From Burkholderia sp. Bp9142 (lineage in GTDB: Bacteria > Pseudomonadota > Gammaproteobacteria > Burkholderiales > Burkholderiaceae), in the NCBI RefSeq assembly GCF_003853415.1, contig NZ_QTPP01000001.1, positions 496,001 to 560,000 of the forward strand: a DNA stretch of 64,000 bases, given 5' to 3'. Position 1 is the first letter of the stretch; each line of letters opens with the position of its first letter. Shown one piece after another: positions 8,366-16,847 of the stretch. Both the position numbers and the translations under genes were made by a program. The notes beneath the pieces are model-generated. The model was not told the DNA's origin, searched no databases, and saw only the letters and a program-made list of their open reading frames with translations.

Positions 8366-9408
8366 CACAGATGCTCCACTTGCAGGATCGCATCGGCGAA
8401 CGCCTGCGGCGCTTCCTGCGGCAGGTTGTGGCCGATGCCGCCGGTGATCGTGCGGTGCTGGTACTTGCCGGTGAACTTCTTCGCATACGCGGCCGGTTGC
8501 GGGTGCGGCGCGCCGTTCGCATCGCCTTCCATCGTGATCGTCGGCACGGTGATGGCCGGGCCCGCCGCAAGCCGCCGCTCGATGTCGTCGTATTTCGCTT
8601 CGCCCTGCGCGAGACCGAGACGCCAGCGATAGTTGTGGATCACGACGGCCACGTGGTCGGGGTTCTGGAACGATGCGGCGCTGCGCGCAAAGGTCTCGTC
8701 GGAGAACTGCCACTTCGGCGACGCGAGCTGCCAGATCAGCTTGTTGAACGCATCGCGATTTTCCGCGTAGCCGAGCGCGCCGCGCTCGGTCGAGAAGTAG
8801 AACTGATACCACCACTGAAGCTCGGCCTTCGGCGGCAGCGGCTTGCTGTTCGCCTGCTGGCTGCCGATCAGGTAGCCGCTTACCGACACCAGCGCCTTCA
8901 CGCGCTGCGGCCACAGCGCCGCGATGACGTCGGCCGTGCGCGCACCCCAGTCGTAGCCGCCGAACACCGCACTGTCGATCTTCAGCGCGTCCATCAGCGC
9001 GACGATGTCGACGGCTGTCACCGCCTGCTGGCCGTTACGCACCGTGTCGGCCGAGCGGAACGTCGTCGATCCGTAACCGCGCAGGTACGGCACGATCACG
9101 CGATAGCCGGCCGCCGTCAGCAGCGGCGCGACTTCCGCGTAGCTGTAGATGTCGTACGGCCAGCCGTGCAGCAGGAACACGACGGGGCCGTTCTTCGGCC
9201 CGAGGTCCGCATACCCGACGTTGAGCACGCCCGCGTCGATCTGGTGGATCCTGCCCAGCGACGCCGCGCCGGCCGCGCCCTTCGCCGTCGACGCATCGGG
9301 CGCCGGCTGCGCTTGCGCCAGCGAGCCGAACCCGAGGTCGGCGAGGCTCAGGCTGGCGAGCGTCGTACCCAGGATCAGGCGGCGGCGGGTGTTCACGGTA
9401 TCAGGCAT
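8365..9408 (-). CDS. Exported epoxide-hydrolase-like alpha/beta hydrolase
   Basis: The 347-residue product has a twin-arginine-like N-terminus (TRRRLILGTTLA, signal up to about residue 34) and an alpha/beta-hydrolase domain of the epoxide hydrolase/dehalogenase branch. FLLHGWPYDIYSY is the oxyanion region, GGYDWGAR places an aspartate nucleophile rather than serine, and GGIGHNLPQE holds the catalytic histidine. The ATG at 9408 has GGAGAACGAG upstream. It is coupled by TGATG to the cytochrome P460 gene, an unusual pairing suggesting a shared periplasmic substrate pathway, which remains inference. Confidence 0.88.
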   Translation of the reverse strand: MPDTVNTRRRLILGTTLASLSLADLGFGSLAQAQPAPDASTAKGAAGAASLGRIHQIDAGVLNVGYADLGPKNGPVVFLLHGWPYDIYSYAEVAPLLTAAGYRVIVPYLRGYGSTTFRSADTVRNGQQAVTAVDIVALMDALKIDSAVFGGYDWGARTADVIAALWPQRVKALVSVSGYLIGSQQANSKPLPPKAELQWWYQFYFSTERGALGYAENRDAFNKLIWQLASPKWQFSDETFARSAASFQNPDHVAVVIHNYRWRLGLAQGEAKYDDIERRLAAGPAITVPTITMEGDANGAPHPQPAAYAKKFTGKYQHRTITGGIGHNLPQEAPQAFADAILQVEHL

Positions 9409-9664
9409 GACTCGTTCTCCATTGTCGATCGCTAAGGAAGGGGCCCGCGGCACGTGCGGGCGCTCCGGTATCGCCGTTCACGCCGGCGGCGCATGGCACC
9501 GCGCCGCCGTGTGAATCGCTTCACCGGCTTTATATCCGAACCCTCCGGATGCTTTGTATCCCAACGTATCTGTGTTCGGGGACGACACACTGCGATTCAA
9601 AATCGCACGCGAAACGGCGTGTTTCGGCGGCCGCGCGGCACACGCGGCCCCGTGCGCCGAAGCG

Positions 9665-11044
9665 TCAGAGCAGCTTGACGATCGCCGGCACGCTGAGCAC
9701 GGCGACGTAGTACCCCATGAACTGGACGCCTGTGTTGAACGCGAACAGGCGTGACAGCATCCCGCCGAACAGGCCGACCGTGACGATCACCGCGAGCCCC
9801 GGCAGTTGCCCTTCCCACACGCCGATCACGACGATCAGCCCCGCGAAGGTCGCGATGATCGCCTCGTGGCTCAGCTTGCGCGCGACGAACGACGCCGCAC
9901 GATGCGCGTGATGCATCGCGAGCGGATACGCGACCAGCGCGGCCAGCAGGATCGACAGCAGCCCGTAGCCGAGGAACTCGGGCCAGCTCATCAGCGTATG
10001 CAGGTTGTGGATCTGCCCGCTTGCCGCGTCGACCGTGAAGCGCGGCGGCGCATTGAACAGCGGCGCGGCCGGGCCGGCCGCGACCGGGCTCAGCGGCAGC
10101 CCGAACGCGATCAGCGGAATCATCGCCTCGGCGATGTAGGTCGCCTCGGTCACGCCGTTGCGCGCGGCGATCACGGTCGTCAGGCGCTGATACGCGTGAC
10201 GCACCCGCGCGCCGACGATCTCGCCCATCAGCACCGTCATCGCGACCGGGCTGAACACGAAGGTCGCGCTCGACACGGCGGCCGTCCCGACCGTCCAGCC
10301 CACCTGCTCGCGGTCGAGCACCTTCAGCGGATTCGGGAAGTAGCCGCGCCAGCCCTTCACGTCCGGCGCGAGCACGAACGTCGACGGCCCGTCGCGACGC
10401 ATGCGCCGCCGCTCGGCCGGCGACAGGATCGAGAACAGGTCGGCAACCAGCGGCCCGATCGCGATCCCGAGGAAATAGCTGACGCTCAGCTTCACGCCGT
10501 AACGGCCGGTCAGCGCCTGCAGCCCGACCACCAGCATCACGAACGGCACGAGCAGCAGCACCGACGCCCAGCGTCCTGCCGAGCAGTACGCGATACCGAC
10601 GGCGGCCGCGAGAAACACCCATGGCGCGGCTTTGGCGATCACCGTGCCGAACGGTGCGAGCAGCGACGCGAACAGCACCGCGAGCGGCAGCGCGACGAAC
10701 GCGGCGACGATCGCGCCGGAGATCATCTTGCGCAGCGCGATGTGCGGCACGCCGAGCGCGCGCAGCAGCGTCGCCTGCTGCAATAGCGGCGCGGCCATCG
10801 TGTCGCCGGGAATGCCGAGCAGCGCGGTCGGGATCGCATGCGTGATGTGCTTGGCCACCGCGCCCGCGAGGAAGAAAGTAAACACGCCGGCCGGCGGCAC
10901 GCCGAGCAGCGCGACGAGCAACGTGAGCGGCGCGATCGTCGTCGTTTCGTCGGTGCCGGAGATCAGGCCGATGCCCGAGAACACGATCGCGCCGAGCAGC
11001 CCCATCGCCAGCGCGGCCGGCAACGCATGCAGGAGTGCATCCAT
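9665..11044 (-). CDS. TctA-like tripartite-type carboxylate permease
   Basis: This is a 459-residue polytopic inner-membrane protein of the TctA family, the large subunit of tripartite tricarboxylate-type transporters. Diagnostic features are the N-terminal GAIVFSGIGLISGTDETTT, the ITHAIPTALLGIPGDTMAAP segment and the paired C-terminal half with AEAMIPLIAFGLPLSP. The ATG at 11044 overlaps the stop of the upstream small membrane protein (TGATG). No TctC-type binding protein is nearby. Adjacent to a degradative-type HMG-CoA reductase, it is a candidate importer of mevalonate or a related hydroxy acid; the substrate is inferred from context only. Confidence 0.88.
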   Translation of the reverse strand: MDALLHALPAALAMGLLGAIVFSGIGLISGTDETTTIAPLTLLVALLGVPPAGVFTFFLAGAVAKHITHAIPTALLGIPGDTMAAPLLQQATLLRALGVPHIALRKMISGAIVAAFVALPLAVLFASLLAPFGTVIAKAAPWVFLAAAVGIAYCSAGRWASVLLLVPFVMLVVGLQALTGRYGVKLSVSYFLGIAIGPLVADLFSILSPAERRRMRRDGPSTFVLAPDVKGWRGYFPNPLKVLDREQVGWTVGTAAVSSATFVFSPVAMTVLMGEIVGARVRHAYQRLTTVIAARNGVTEATYIAEAMIPLIAFGLPLSPVAAGPAAPLFNAPPRFTVDAASGQIHNLHTLMSWPEFLGYGLLSILLAALVAYPLAMHHAHRAASFVARKLSHEAIIATFAGLIVVIGVWEGQLPGLAVIVTVGLFGGMLSRLFAFNTGVQFMGYYVAVLSVPAIVKLL

Positions 11045-11538
11045 CAGCGGCCTCCGGTGCGCGCCCGCGCGCTCGACGCTTCGTACGAAGCGAACAGGTC
11101 GAGCAGACCGAGCTCTTCCATCTCGGCGCGTGCGCTCGGCGACAGGTCGCTCACCGAGCCGAGCCCGCCCGATGCGTCGGCGAGCTGCCGGAGCGCTTCG
11201 TCGCGCTCGGGGCCGCCGGCCGCGTGCTCGATCACCGTGCGCTTCGGCTTGAACAGCCACGCGCACAGCGCGCCGGCCAGCAGGCAGCCGCCGAGGCCGA
11301 TCAGCATCGCGTACGCCCGCGCGATGGCCGCGTCGCGCACGAACGACGCGAGCGCGAGCCGGCCGGCCTCGAAGGCGCCGAGGCTGATCGCGATGCCGAG
11401 CAGGACCGACCACGCCAGGTGCTTCGTGGCGACCGTGTCGCCCCACACCTCGACGAGCGTGTCTGCGGACGCATCGGCCTGCGCGAACGACTGCACGCGA
11501 TGCGACGCCGATACCGCGCTTGAACCGGTCTGTTCCAT
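11044..11538 (-). CDS. Small membrane protein, probable TctB-position subunit
   Basis: The 164-residue protein has two clear transmembrane helices (about 41-66 and 75-96, the second ending in CAWLFKPKR) and a soluble C-terminal region. It is not recognisable as a named family from sequence alone. Its position directly upstream of the TctA-like permease, with a TGATG overlap, suggests it is the small membrane subunit of the same transporter; canonical TctB has four helices. The ATG at 11538 is preceded by GAGGAGACAC. Confidence 0.7.
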   Translation of the reverse strand: MEQTGSSAVSASHRVQSFAQADASADTLVEVWGDTVATKHLAWSVLLGIAISLGAFEAGRLALASFVRDAAIARAYAMLIGLGGCLLAGALCAWLFKPKRTVIEHAAGGPERDEALRQLADASGGLGSVSDLSPSARAEMEELGLLDLFASYEASSARARTGGR

Positions 11539-11614
11539 GTGTCTCCTCCTCGATTGATATGTCGCCGGCAGCGCCGGCACGGCGTGCGGCACACGGCATG
11601 CCGAACACCGCGCG

Positions 11615-12901
11615 TCAGCCGTCGCTGCGTTCCGCCAGCAGCGCGACCGCGAAATCCGCCCGCACGTCCTTGGCCGCGACCATCCGTTGCGCGATCCGGT
11701 CGATGTCCGCGCCCGTTGCACCGGCCGCGACGGCGATGTTGCGCGCATGCAGCGCCATGTGGCCGCGCTGGATCCCTTCGGTCGCGAGCGCGCGCAGCGC
11801 GCCGAGATTCTGCGCAAGGCCGACCGCGACCGCAATCTCGCCGAGTTCCTGCGCGGACGTCACGTTCATGATCTTCAGCGCGAGACGCGCGAGCGGATGC
11901 GTCTTCGTCGCGCCGCCGACGAGCCCGACCGGCATCGGCATCTCGATCGTGCCGACGAGGTCGCCGTTGTCGGCCTTCTCCCAGGTCGTCAGCGACGTGT
12001 AGCGGCCGCTGCGGCTCGCATACGCATGCGCGCCGGCCTCGACCGCGCGCCAGTCGTTGCCGGTCGCGACCACCACCGGATCGATGCCGTTCATGATCCC
12101 CTTGTTGTGTGTCGCGGCGCGATACGGGTCGGTGGCCGCGAACACGTACGCATCGATCACGCGATCGATGACCGCCTCGCCCGGATAGTCGTCGGTCGCG
12201 AGTGTCCGCGCCGAGTACCGTACCTCCGCACGCGCCAGCCGAAGATCCGCGAGGTTGGACAGTATCCGCAACCGTACCTGCCCGCCGGTGATCGCTTCGA
12301 TGCGGGTCGCGACGGCTTCGGCCATCGTGTTGACCGTGTTCGCGCCCATCGCGTCGCGCACGTCGACGATCAGGTGCGCGACCACCATCGCGCCGCGCGG
12401 CGTATCCGGGAACACATGCACCTCGATGTCGCGGCAGCCGCCGCCGAGGCCGACCAGCACGTTGTCGCGGCTGTTCGCGAGCGCGATCAGTTCGGCCGCG
12501 TGCCGCAGGATCGCGAGCCGCGCGCCGTACGGGTCGCCGACGCCGATCACCTGCACCTGCGCGCGCATCAGCGGCCCGCTGCTCGACGTGCGGAAACCAC
12601 CGGCCGCGCGGGACAGCTTCGCCATGTACGATGCGGCCGCCACGATCGACGGCTCCTCGACGGCCATCGGCACGATCACGTCACGGTCGTTGATCCGGAA
12701 GTAGCCGGCGACCGCCATCGGCAGCTCGAACGTGCCGATCACGTTCTCGATCATTCCGTTCGCGGTGTCGAGCGGCAATGCGCCGGGTTCGGCGAGCAGC
12801 GCGTGCTCGGCATCGTCGAGCCCGACGGTACGGGCAAGGTGGGACAGGCGTTGTGCGGGCGTGAGCGCACGGAAGTTCGGCAACGCGGAATCGATGGGCA
12901 T
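11615..12901 (-). CDS. mvaA: Hydroxymethylglutaryl-CoA reductase, class II (degradative)
   Basis: The 428-residue enzyme interconverts HMG-CoA and mevalonate; class II enzymes usually run in the catabolic, mevalonate-oxidising direction. Catalytic residues fall at the same numbers as in the Pseudomonas mevalonii enzyme: Glu83 (VEEPSIVAA), Lys267 ([11 protein letters not shown]), Asp283 (ATGND) and His381 ([11 protein letters not shown]). ENVIG at 52-56 and DAMGAN are also present. Two membrane genes of a TctA-like carrier follow on the same strand, and a MocR-type regulator is divergent. An HMG-CoA lyase is not seen nearby and would have to be encoded elsewhere. Product is secure; catabolic direction is inferred. 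Confidence 0.95.
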   Translation of the reverse strand: MPIDSALPNFRALTPAQRLSHLARTVGLDDAEHALLAEPGALPLDTANGMIENVIGTFELPMAVAGYFRINDRDVIVPMAVEEPSIVAAASYMAKLSRAAGGFRTSSSGPLMRAQVQVIGVGDPYGARLAILRHAAELIALANSRDNVLVGLGGGCRDIEVHVFPDTPRGAMVVAHLIVDVRDAMGANTVNTMAEAVATRIEAITGGQVRLRILSNLADLRLARAEVRYSARTLATDDYPGEAVIDRVIDAYVFAATDPYRAATHNKGIMNGIDPVVVATGNDWRAVEAGAHAYASRSGRYTSLTTWEKADNGDLVGTIEMPMPVGLVGGATKTHPLARLALKIMNVTSAQELGEIAVAVGLAQNLGALRALATEGIQRGHMALHARNIAVAAGATGADIDRIAQRMVAAKDVRADFAVALLAERSDG

Positions 12902-12978
12902 GATGTCGTTCTGTTTCGGGGTGGCGGTGTTGCCTGCCGCGGTTGCGGCGGGCAGCGGATAGCCGAATAATAGTCACG

Positions 12979-13032
12979 CTGTACCCATTGAAAAGGTACA
13001 GACGGACCAGACAGTCGACTATCCGTACCCAT
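12979..13032. promoter_or_regulatory. Candidate MocR operator between mvaA and its regulator
   Basis: The divergent intergenic region has a perfect inverted repeat CTGTACC-9 nt-GGTACAG at 12979-13001. The octamer GTACCCAT occurs at 12981-12988 and again at 13025-13032, 44 bp apart. MocR regulators often bind direct or inverted repeats near their own divergent promoter. Assignment to the adjacent regulator is inference. Confidence 0.55.
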
Positions 13033-13062
13033 GACAGTGAACCTGCCTGACGGACCCTCACG

Positions 13063-14448
13063 ATGAAACAGCGTGCAAGAGCCAGCCTGTCTGGCGCCAT
13101 GGCGGACAATCTCGCCAGACAGATCGAGGAAGGCGTGTTGCCGGCCGGCGCGAAGCTGCCTTCCATCAGGGAATACGCCGAGGCGTCCGGGTGTTCGAAG
13201 AACACCGTGATCAGCGCGTTCGAGATGCTCGCCGCCGACGGCCTGATCGAGCCGCGCCGCGGCGCCGGCTTCTTCGTCACGCGGCGCGCGGCGGCCGCGC
13301 CCGACATCGACGAGCCGAGCTCGCTCGACCGTGCGATGGACATCGTGTGGCTGATGCGCGAGCAGCTTCACGAGAAGCCCGACGTGCTCAATCTCGGCGA
13401 AGGCTTCCCGCCGATCGAATGGCTCGAGGAAACGCGGCTGAACCAGTACCAGCAGCGCATCGTGCGCACCGGGTCCGCGTCGCTGTTCCGCTACGGCAGC
13501 CGGTTCGGCTACCTGCCGCTGCGCCAGTCGCTGCAGCAGAAGCTCGCCGGCTACGAGATCGAGGCACCGCCCGCGCAGATCGTGCTCACGCACGGCGCGA
13601 ACCAGGCGATGGACCTCGTGCTGCGCTACTTCGTGCGCCCCGGCGACACCGTGCTCGTCGACGACCCCGGCTACTACCCGCTGTTCGGCAAGCTCAAGCT
13701 GAGCGGCGCGAACATCGTCGGCGTGCCGCGCGAGATCGACGGCCCGGATGTCGCGAAGCTGGCCGAGCATATCGCCGCGTATCGGCCGAAGCTGTTCTTC
13801 ACGCAATCGGTCGGGCACAACCCGACCGCGACCGATACGAGCGCGGCCAAGGCACACCGGATCCTGCAGCTCGCCGACGCGCACGACCTGATCATCGTCG
13901 AGGACGATGCACTGGCCGACCTGCGGCCGCGCTCGCTCACGCGCATCTCGACGCTCGATCAGCTGCGCAGGACGATCTATATCGGCAGTTTCTCGAAGTC
14001 GGTGTCGGCGGCGCTGCGCGTGGGTTTCCTCGCGTGCAACGCGGCACTCGCCAGCGATCTCGCCGACGTGAAGATGCTGACCCACGTCAGCAGCTCCGAG
14101 TATTGCGAGCGCACGCTCGACGCGATCGTCAGCGACGGGCATTTCCTGCGGCACACGAATCATCTTCAGGAGAAGCTGCGGCGCGCGACCGCCACTGCGC
14201 TCGATGCGCTCGATCGGCTCGGCGCGCAGGTCTATCGGCCGTGCGAGCAGAGCCTGTATCTGTGGGCCGCGTTGCCCGGGTGGTCCGATTCGATGGCACT
14301 GGCGCAAGCGATGCTGGCGCGCGGCGTGATCCTCGCGCCGGGCGCGGTGTTCTCGCCGCAGGCCGATCAACCGTCCGCCTATTGCCGGTTCAATGTCGCG
14401 TATCTGGCCGACAAGCGGTTCGCGCAGGCGTTGCATGCGGTGAGGTAG
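13063..14448 (+). CDS. MocR-type regulator (GntR HTH fused to aminotransferase fold)
   Basis: The 461-residue chimera carries an N-terminal winged helix of GntR type (residues 8-76, with LPSIREYAEASGCSKNTV and DGLIEPRRGAGFFV). A fold-type I PLP-dependent aminotransferase domain follows, with its PLP lysine at 312 in GSFSKSV, LTHGANQAM and DDPGYYP. These proteins sense PLP-linked amines or other effectors and regulate neighbouring genes. It is divergent from mvaA and shares an intergenic region with palindromic and direct repeats, so it probably controls the HMG-CoA reductase/transporter operon. A GC-rich hairpin follows its stop. Confidence 0.9.
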   Translation: MKQRARASLSGAMADNLARQIEEGVLPAGAKLPSIREYAEASGCSKNTVISAFEMLAADGLIEPRRGAGFFVTRRAAAAPDIDEPSSLDRAMDIVWLMREQLHEKPDVLNLGEGFPPIEWLEETRLNQYQQRIVRTGSASLFRYGSRFGYLPLRQSLQQKLAGYEIEAPPAQIVLTHGANQAMDLVLRYFVRPGDTVLVDDPGYYPLFGKLKLSGANIVGVPREIDGPDVAKLAEHIAAYRPKLFFTQSVGHNPTATDTSAAKAHRILQLADAHDLIIVEDDALADLRPRSLTRISTLDQLRRTIYIGSFSKSVSAALRVGFLACNAALASDLADVKMLTHVSSSEYCERTLDAIVSDGHFLRHTNHLQEKLRRATATALDALDRLGAQVYRPCEQSLYLWAALPGWSDSMALAQAMLARGVILAPGAVFSPQADQPSAYCRFNVAYLADKRFAQALHAVR

Positions 14449-14457
14449 CCACGAACG

Positions 14458-14481
14458 CGGGCCGGCATGGCAGCCGGCCCG
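14458..14481. terminator. Probable bidirectional terminator hairpin
   Basis: A 9-bp GC stem (CGGGCCGGC / GCCGGCCCG) with a 6-nt loop lies between the convergent MocR and epoxide hydrolase genes. There is no T-run, so intrinsic termination is only probable. Confidence 0.5.
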
Positions 14482-14501
14482 GGTTCTCCCTCAGACCACG
14501 C

Positions 14502-15779
14502 TTACGCGCGACGCAACGGCCGGAACCCGGCACGCACTTCGCGGGCAAACAGTTCCGGCTCTTCCCATGCCGCGAAATGGCCGCCCTTGTCGACTTCGTT
14601 GAAGTAGATCAGGTTGTGATAGCTGCGCTCGGCCCAGCTGCGCGGCGCCTGGTAGATCTCGCCTGGGAACACCGTGATCGCCGCCGGCAGCGAGATGTCC
14701 ACCGCGTTGAAGTTGTTCGAGTGGTCCTCCCAGTAGATCTGCGCGGAGGACGTCGCCGAATTGGTCAGCCAGTACAACGAAATGTCGTCGAGAATCTCGT
14801 CGCGCGGGATCGAGCGTTCGGGCACGCCGCCGCTGTAGGTCCACTGCGAGATCTTGTCGTACATCCACGCGGCCTGCCCCGACGGCGAATCGGCGAGCGC
14901 GTAGCCGACCGTCTGCGGACGCGTGACCATCATCGCCGAGTAGCCGCAGTTGTCGCGATAGAACGTCGCGAGCTTCTCGTACGCGGCCTTCTCCTTCGGC
15001 GACAGCGACGCCGGCGCCGGCGCGTCGGTCTGGAGCAGCGTCGCGATGTCCGGCGGTACCGTCGCCGGCATGTTCACGTGAATTCCGGCCAGGCCCTGCA
15101 CGCGCTGCATCGCCATCCGGTGCGAGATCACCGAGCCGCAGTCGCCGCCCTGCGACACGAAGCGCGTATAGCCGAGGCGCGCCATCAGCTCGCCCCATGC
15201 GCGCGCGATGTGGTCGGAGCCCCAGCCCGGCTTCATCGGATGGCCCGAGAAGCCGAAGCCCGGCAGCGACGGCACGACGACGTGGAACGCATCGTCGGCG
15301 CTCGCACCATGCGCGGTCGGGTCGGTCAGCGGACCGATCGCCTTCAGCAGCTCGAAGATCGAACCGGGCCAGCCGTGCGTCATGATCATCGGCATCGCGT
15401 TCGCGTGCCGCGACCGCACGTGGATGAAGTGAATGTCGAGCCCGTCGATTTCGGTGATGAACATCGGGAAACCGTTCAGACGCGCCTCGCCCTTGCGCCA
15501 GTCGTAGTCGGTGCCCCAGTAGCGCAGCAGCGCCTGCATGCGTGCGAGCCGCACGCCCTGCGATTCGTCGGCGACGGTCTCGCGGCCCGGCCAGCGCGTC
15601 GCGGCGATGCGGCGGCGCAGGTCGGCCAGGGCTTCATCGGGGATATGAGCGGTGAACGGGCGTATGCCGTCGCCGCCGGTTGCCGCGTGCAGCGCGGTAG
15701 GCAGCATCGCGGATACACCGGCGGCCACGGAAGTGGCCAGCAGGTGGCGACGCATCGGGGAAAACGGTGTGGAAGACAT
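14502..15779 (-). CDS. Epoxide hydrolase (N-terminal EHN domain type), exported
   Basis: The product has 425 residues. A leader with RRHLLATSVAAG suggests export. An EHN-type N-terminal domain (TAHIPDEALADLRRRI, TRWPGRE) precedes an alpha/beta-hydrolase core with THGWPGSIFE, the aspartate nucleophile Asp213 in SQGGDCGS and the catalytic His401 in KGGHFAAWEEP. Such enzymes open epoxides to diols; juvenile-hormone-type hydrolases share the fold. The ATG at 15779 has AAGGAG 10 nt upstream; an alternative ATG at 15755 is possible. It appears monocistronic. Confidence 0.9.
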   Translation of the reverse strand: MSSTPFSPMRRHLLATSVAAGVSAMLPTALHAATGGDGIRPFTAHIPDEALADLRRRIAATRWPGRETVADESQGVRLARMQALLRYWGTDYDWRKGEARLNGFPMFITEIDGLDIHFIHVRSRHANAMPMIMTHGWPGSIFELLKAIGPLTDPTAHGASADDAFHVVVPSLPGFGFSGHPMKPGWGSDHIARAWGELMARLGYTRFVSQGGDCGSVISHRMAMQRVQGLAGIHVNMPATVPPDIATLLQTDAPAPASLSPKEKAAYEKLATFYRDNCGYSAMMVTRPQTVGYALADSPSGQAAWMYDKISQWTYSGGVPERSIPRDEILDDISLYWLTNSATSSAQIYWEDHSNNFNAVDISLPAAITVFPGEIYQAPRSWAERSYHNLIYFNEVDKGGHFAAWEEPELFAREVRAGFRPLRRA

Positions 15780-15949
15780 CGTTCGGCATCTCCTTTCGTG
15801 AAGTGGAAAGTGAACATGCCGCGCGCCCTATCGCGCCGGTTTTCGTTCGGGCGCGCGCTGGTCATGCGGCGTCGCCTATTTGAAAGGTCTGATGTATCCG
15901 GGATTTGTCTGATTTGTACGCGTTTGTAGCAGGCGTGCGGATGTCGCCG

Positions 15950-16546
15950 TCAGGGGGCGATCCAGCGGCCTTCGCAGCCGTCGTCGTTCAGGTCGAATAC
16001 CGCGCGGCGATGGCCGGTGCGGGCAAGTTCGAGCCAGTCGATGCGCGTCACCGTGACATGGAGCAGACAGAAGTTCCGGTAGCCGTCGTCGTCGGATGCC
16101 GTGCTCGGGCCTGCCGTGACATGCGCTTCTTCAGGCGACTCGATCGGCGTGCCCGGCCGCAACGGTGCGCGATACAACAGCAGCGTATGCGGACGGCTCG
16201 ACTGCCAGATCGCGCGACGTTGCGCTTCGTCGTCGCAGATCGATGCAACGCCTTCCGCGCGAATCTGCACGAGCGCGTCGAGATCGCTCGCGACGATGGC
16301 GATGCGCGGATCGCGGCGCAACTCCGCAACCTTCTCCGAACGCGCGTCCGTATGAAACGCCAGCAGACGATCGGCGCGGCTCACTTGCCGCAATACGATC
16401 GTGCGCACCTTCGGCGCACCGTCGACGCCCAGCGTCGCGGCCTGCACCATCGTGAACGGCGAGCGCTGCGTGCCGACGCCGGACTCGAGGCAGGACCAGA
16501 GACGATCGCAGGTTTGCGTGAGCGATTCGGAAGCGGGATCGGACAT
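15950..16546 (-). CDS. Pyridoxamine 5'-phosphate oxidase-family FMN protein
   Basis: The 198-residue protein has the split-barrel FMN-binding fold. Evidence is PFTMVQAATLGVDGAPKVRTIVLR, a stretch typical of PNPOx-like proteins, and FHTDARSEKVAELRRDPR, which corresponds to the FMN phosphate contact. The C-terminal domain ends DWLELARTGHRRAVFDL. It is shorter and more divergent than PdxH, so it may reduce another cofactor or substrate. It lies about 100 bp downstream of a 62-residue peptide gene and an aminotransferase on the same strand. A vitamin B6-related function is possible but unproven. Confidence 0.82.
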   Translation of the reverse strand: MSDPASESLTQTCDRLWSCLESGVGTQRSPFTMVQAATLGVDGAPKVRTIVLRQVSRADRLLAFHTDARSEKVAELRRDPRIAIVASDLDALVQIRAEGVASICDDEAQRRAIWQSSRPHTLLLYRAPLRPGTPIESPEEAHVTAGPSTASDDDGYRNFCLLHVTVTRIDWLELARTGHRRAVFDLNDDGCEGRWIAP

Positions 16547-16648
16547 GATGGCGCGGCGCGCTTGCGGAATTCGGTCGCGCCAGCTTAACCGTTTCGGCGG
16601 CGGGGCGCGTGGCGCCTCGTGGCTTCCGTTGCCAATCCGCCGCGTGGT

Positions 16649-16837
16649 TCAGTTGTAGCCGAGGACGGCCGGTGCGGCGTCGCGCGTGTCGGTCGGATCC
16701 GCGCCAAAGCGGCCGAGCACGTCCGCGACGTACTGCGGCCCCGCGCCGATCTGCGACGACTTGTGCTCGACCGGACGGATATCGGCCATGCCCGGCGCTT
16801 CGTCCATCCATGCGGTGTCGTTGATGACGATGTTCAT
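16649..16837 (-). CDS. 62-residue hypothetical peptide coupled to an aminotransferase
   Basis: I do not recognise this protein. The frame runs 62 codons from ATG at 16837, with an AGGAG ribosome site 7 nt upstream that overlaps the stop of the aminotransferase gene (GTGAGGAG). It is therefore almost certainly translated. The peptide is acidic at its start (INDTAWMDEAPGMADI), has a central GAGPQYVADVLGRFGADP helix-like stretch and ends AAPAVLGYN. It lacks cysteines, a signal peptide and membrane segments. Position between an aminotransferase and an FMN oxidase-type gene suggests a small partner protein or a modified-peptide precursor; neither is shown. Confidence 0.7.
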   Translation of the reverse strand: MNIVINDTAWMDEAPGMADIRPVEHKSSQIGAGPQYVADVLGRFGADPTDTRDAAPAVLGYN

Positions 16838-16847
16838 GTGGGTCTCC

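Noticed and set aside
13191-15929. A 912-codon open frame on the plus strand across the MocR and epoxide hydrolase genes.
   Set aside because: It is Arg/Ala-rich, matches no family, and is the out-of-frame shadow of two well-supported genes in GC-rich DNA.
16649-16837. A lasso- or lanthipeptide precursor.
   Set aside because: No Cys/Ser/Thr-rich core, leader cleavage motif, cyclase or transporter is nearby; it is kept only as a hypothetical peptide.
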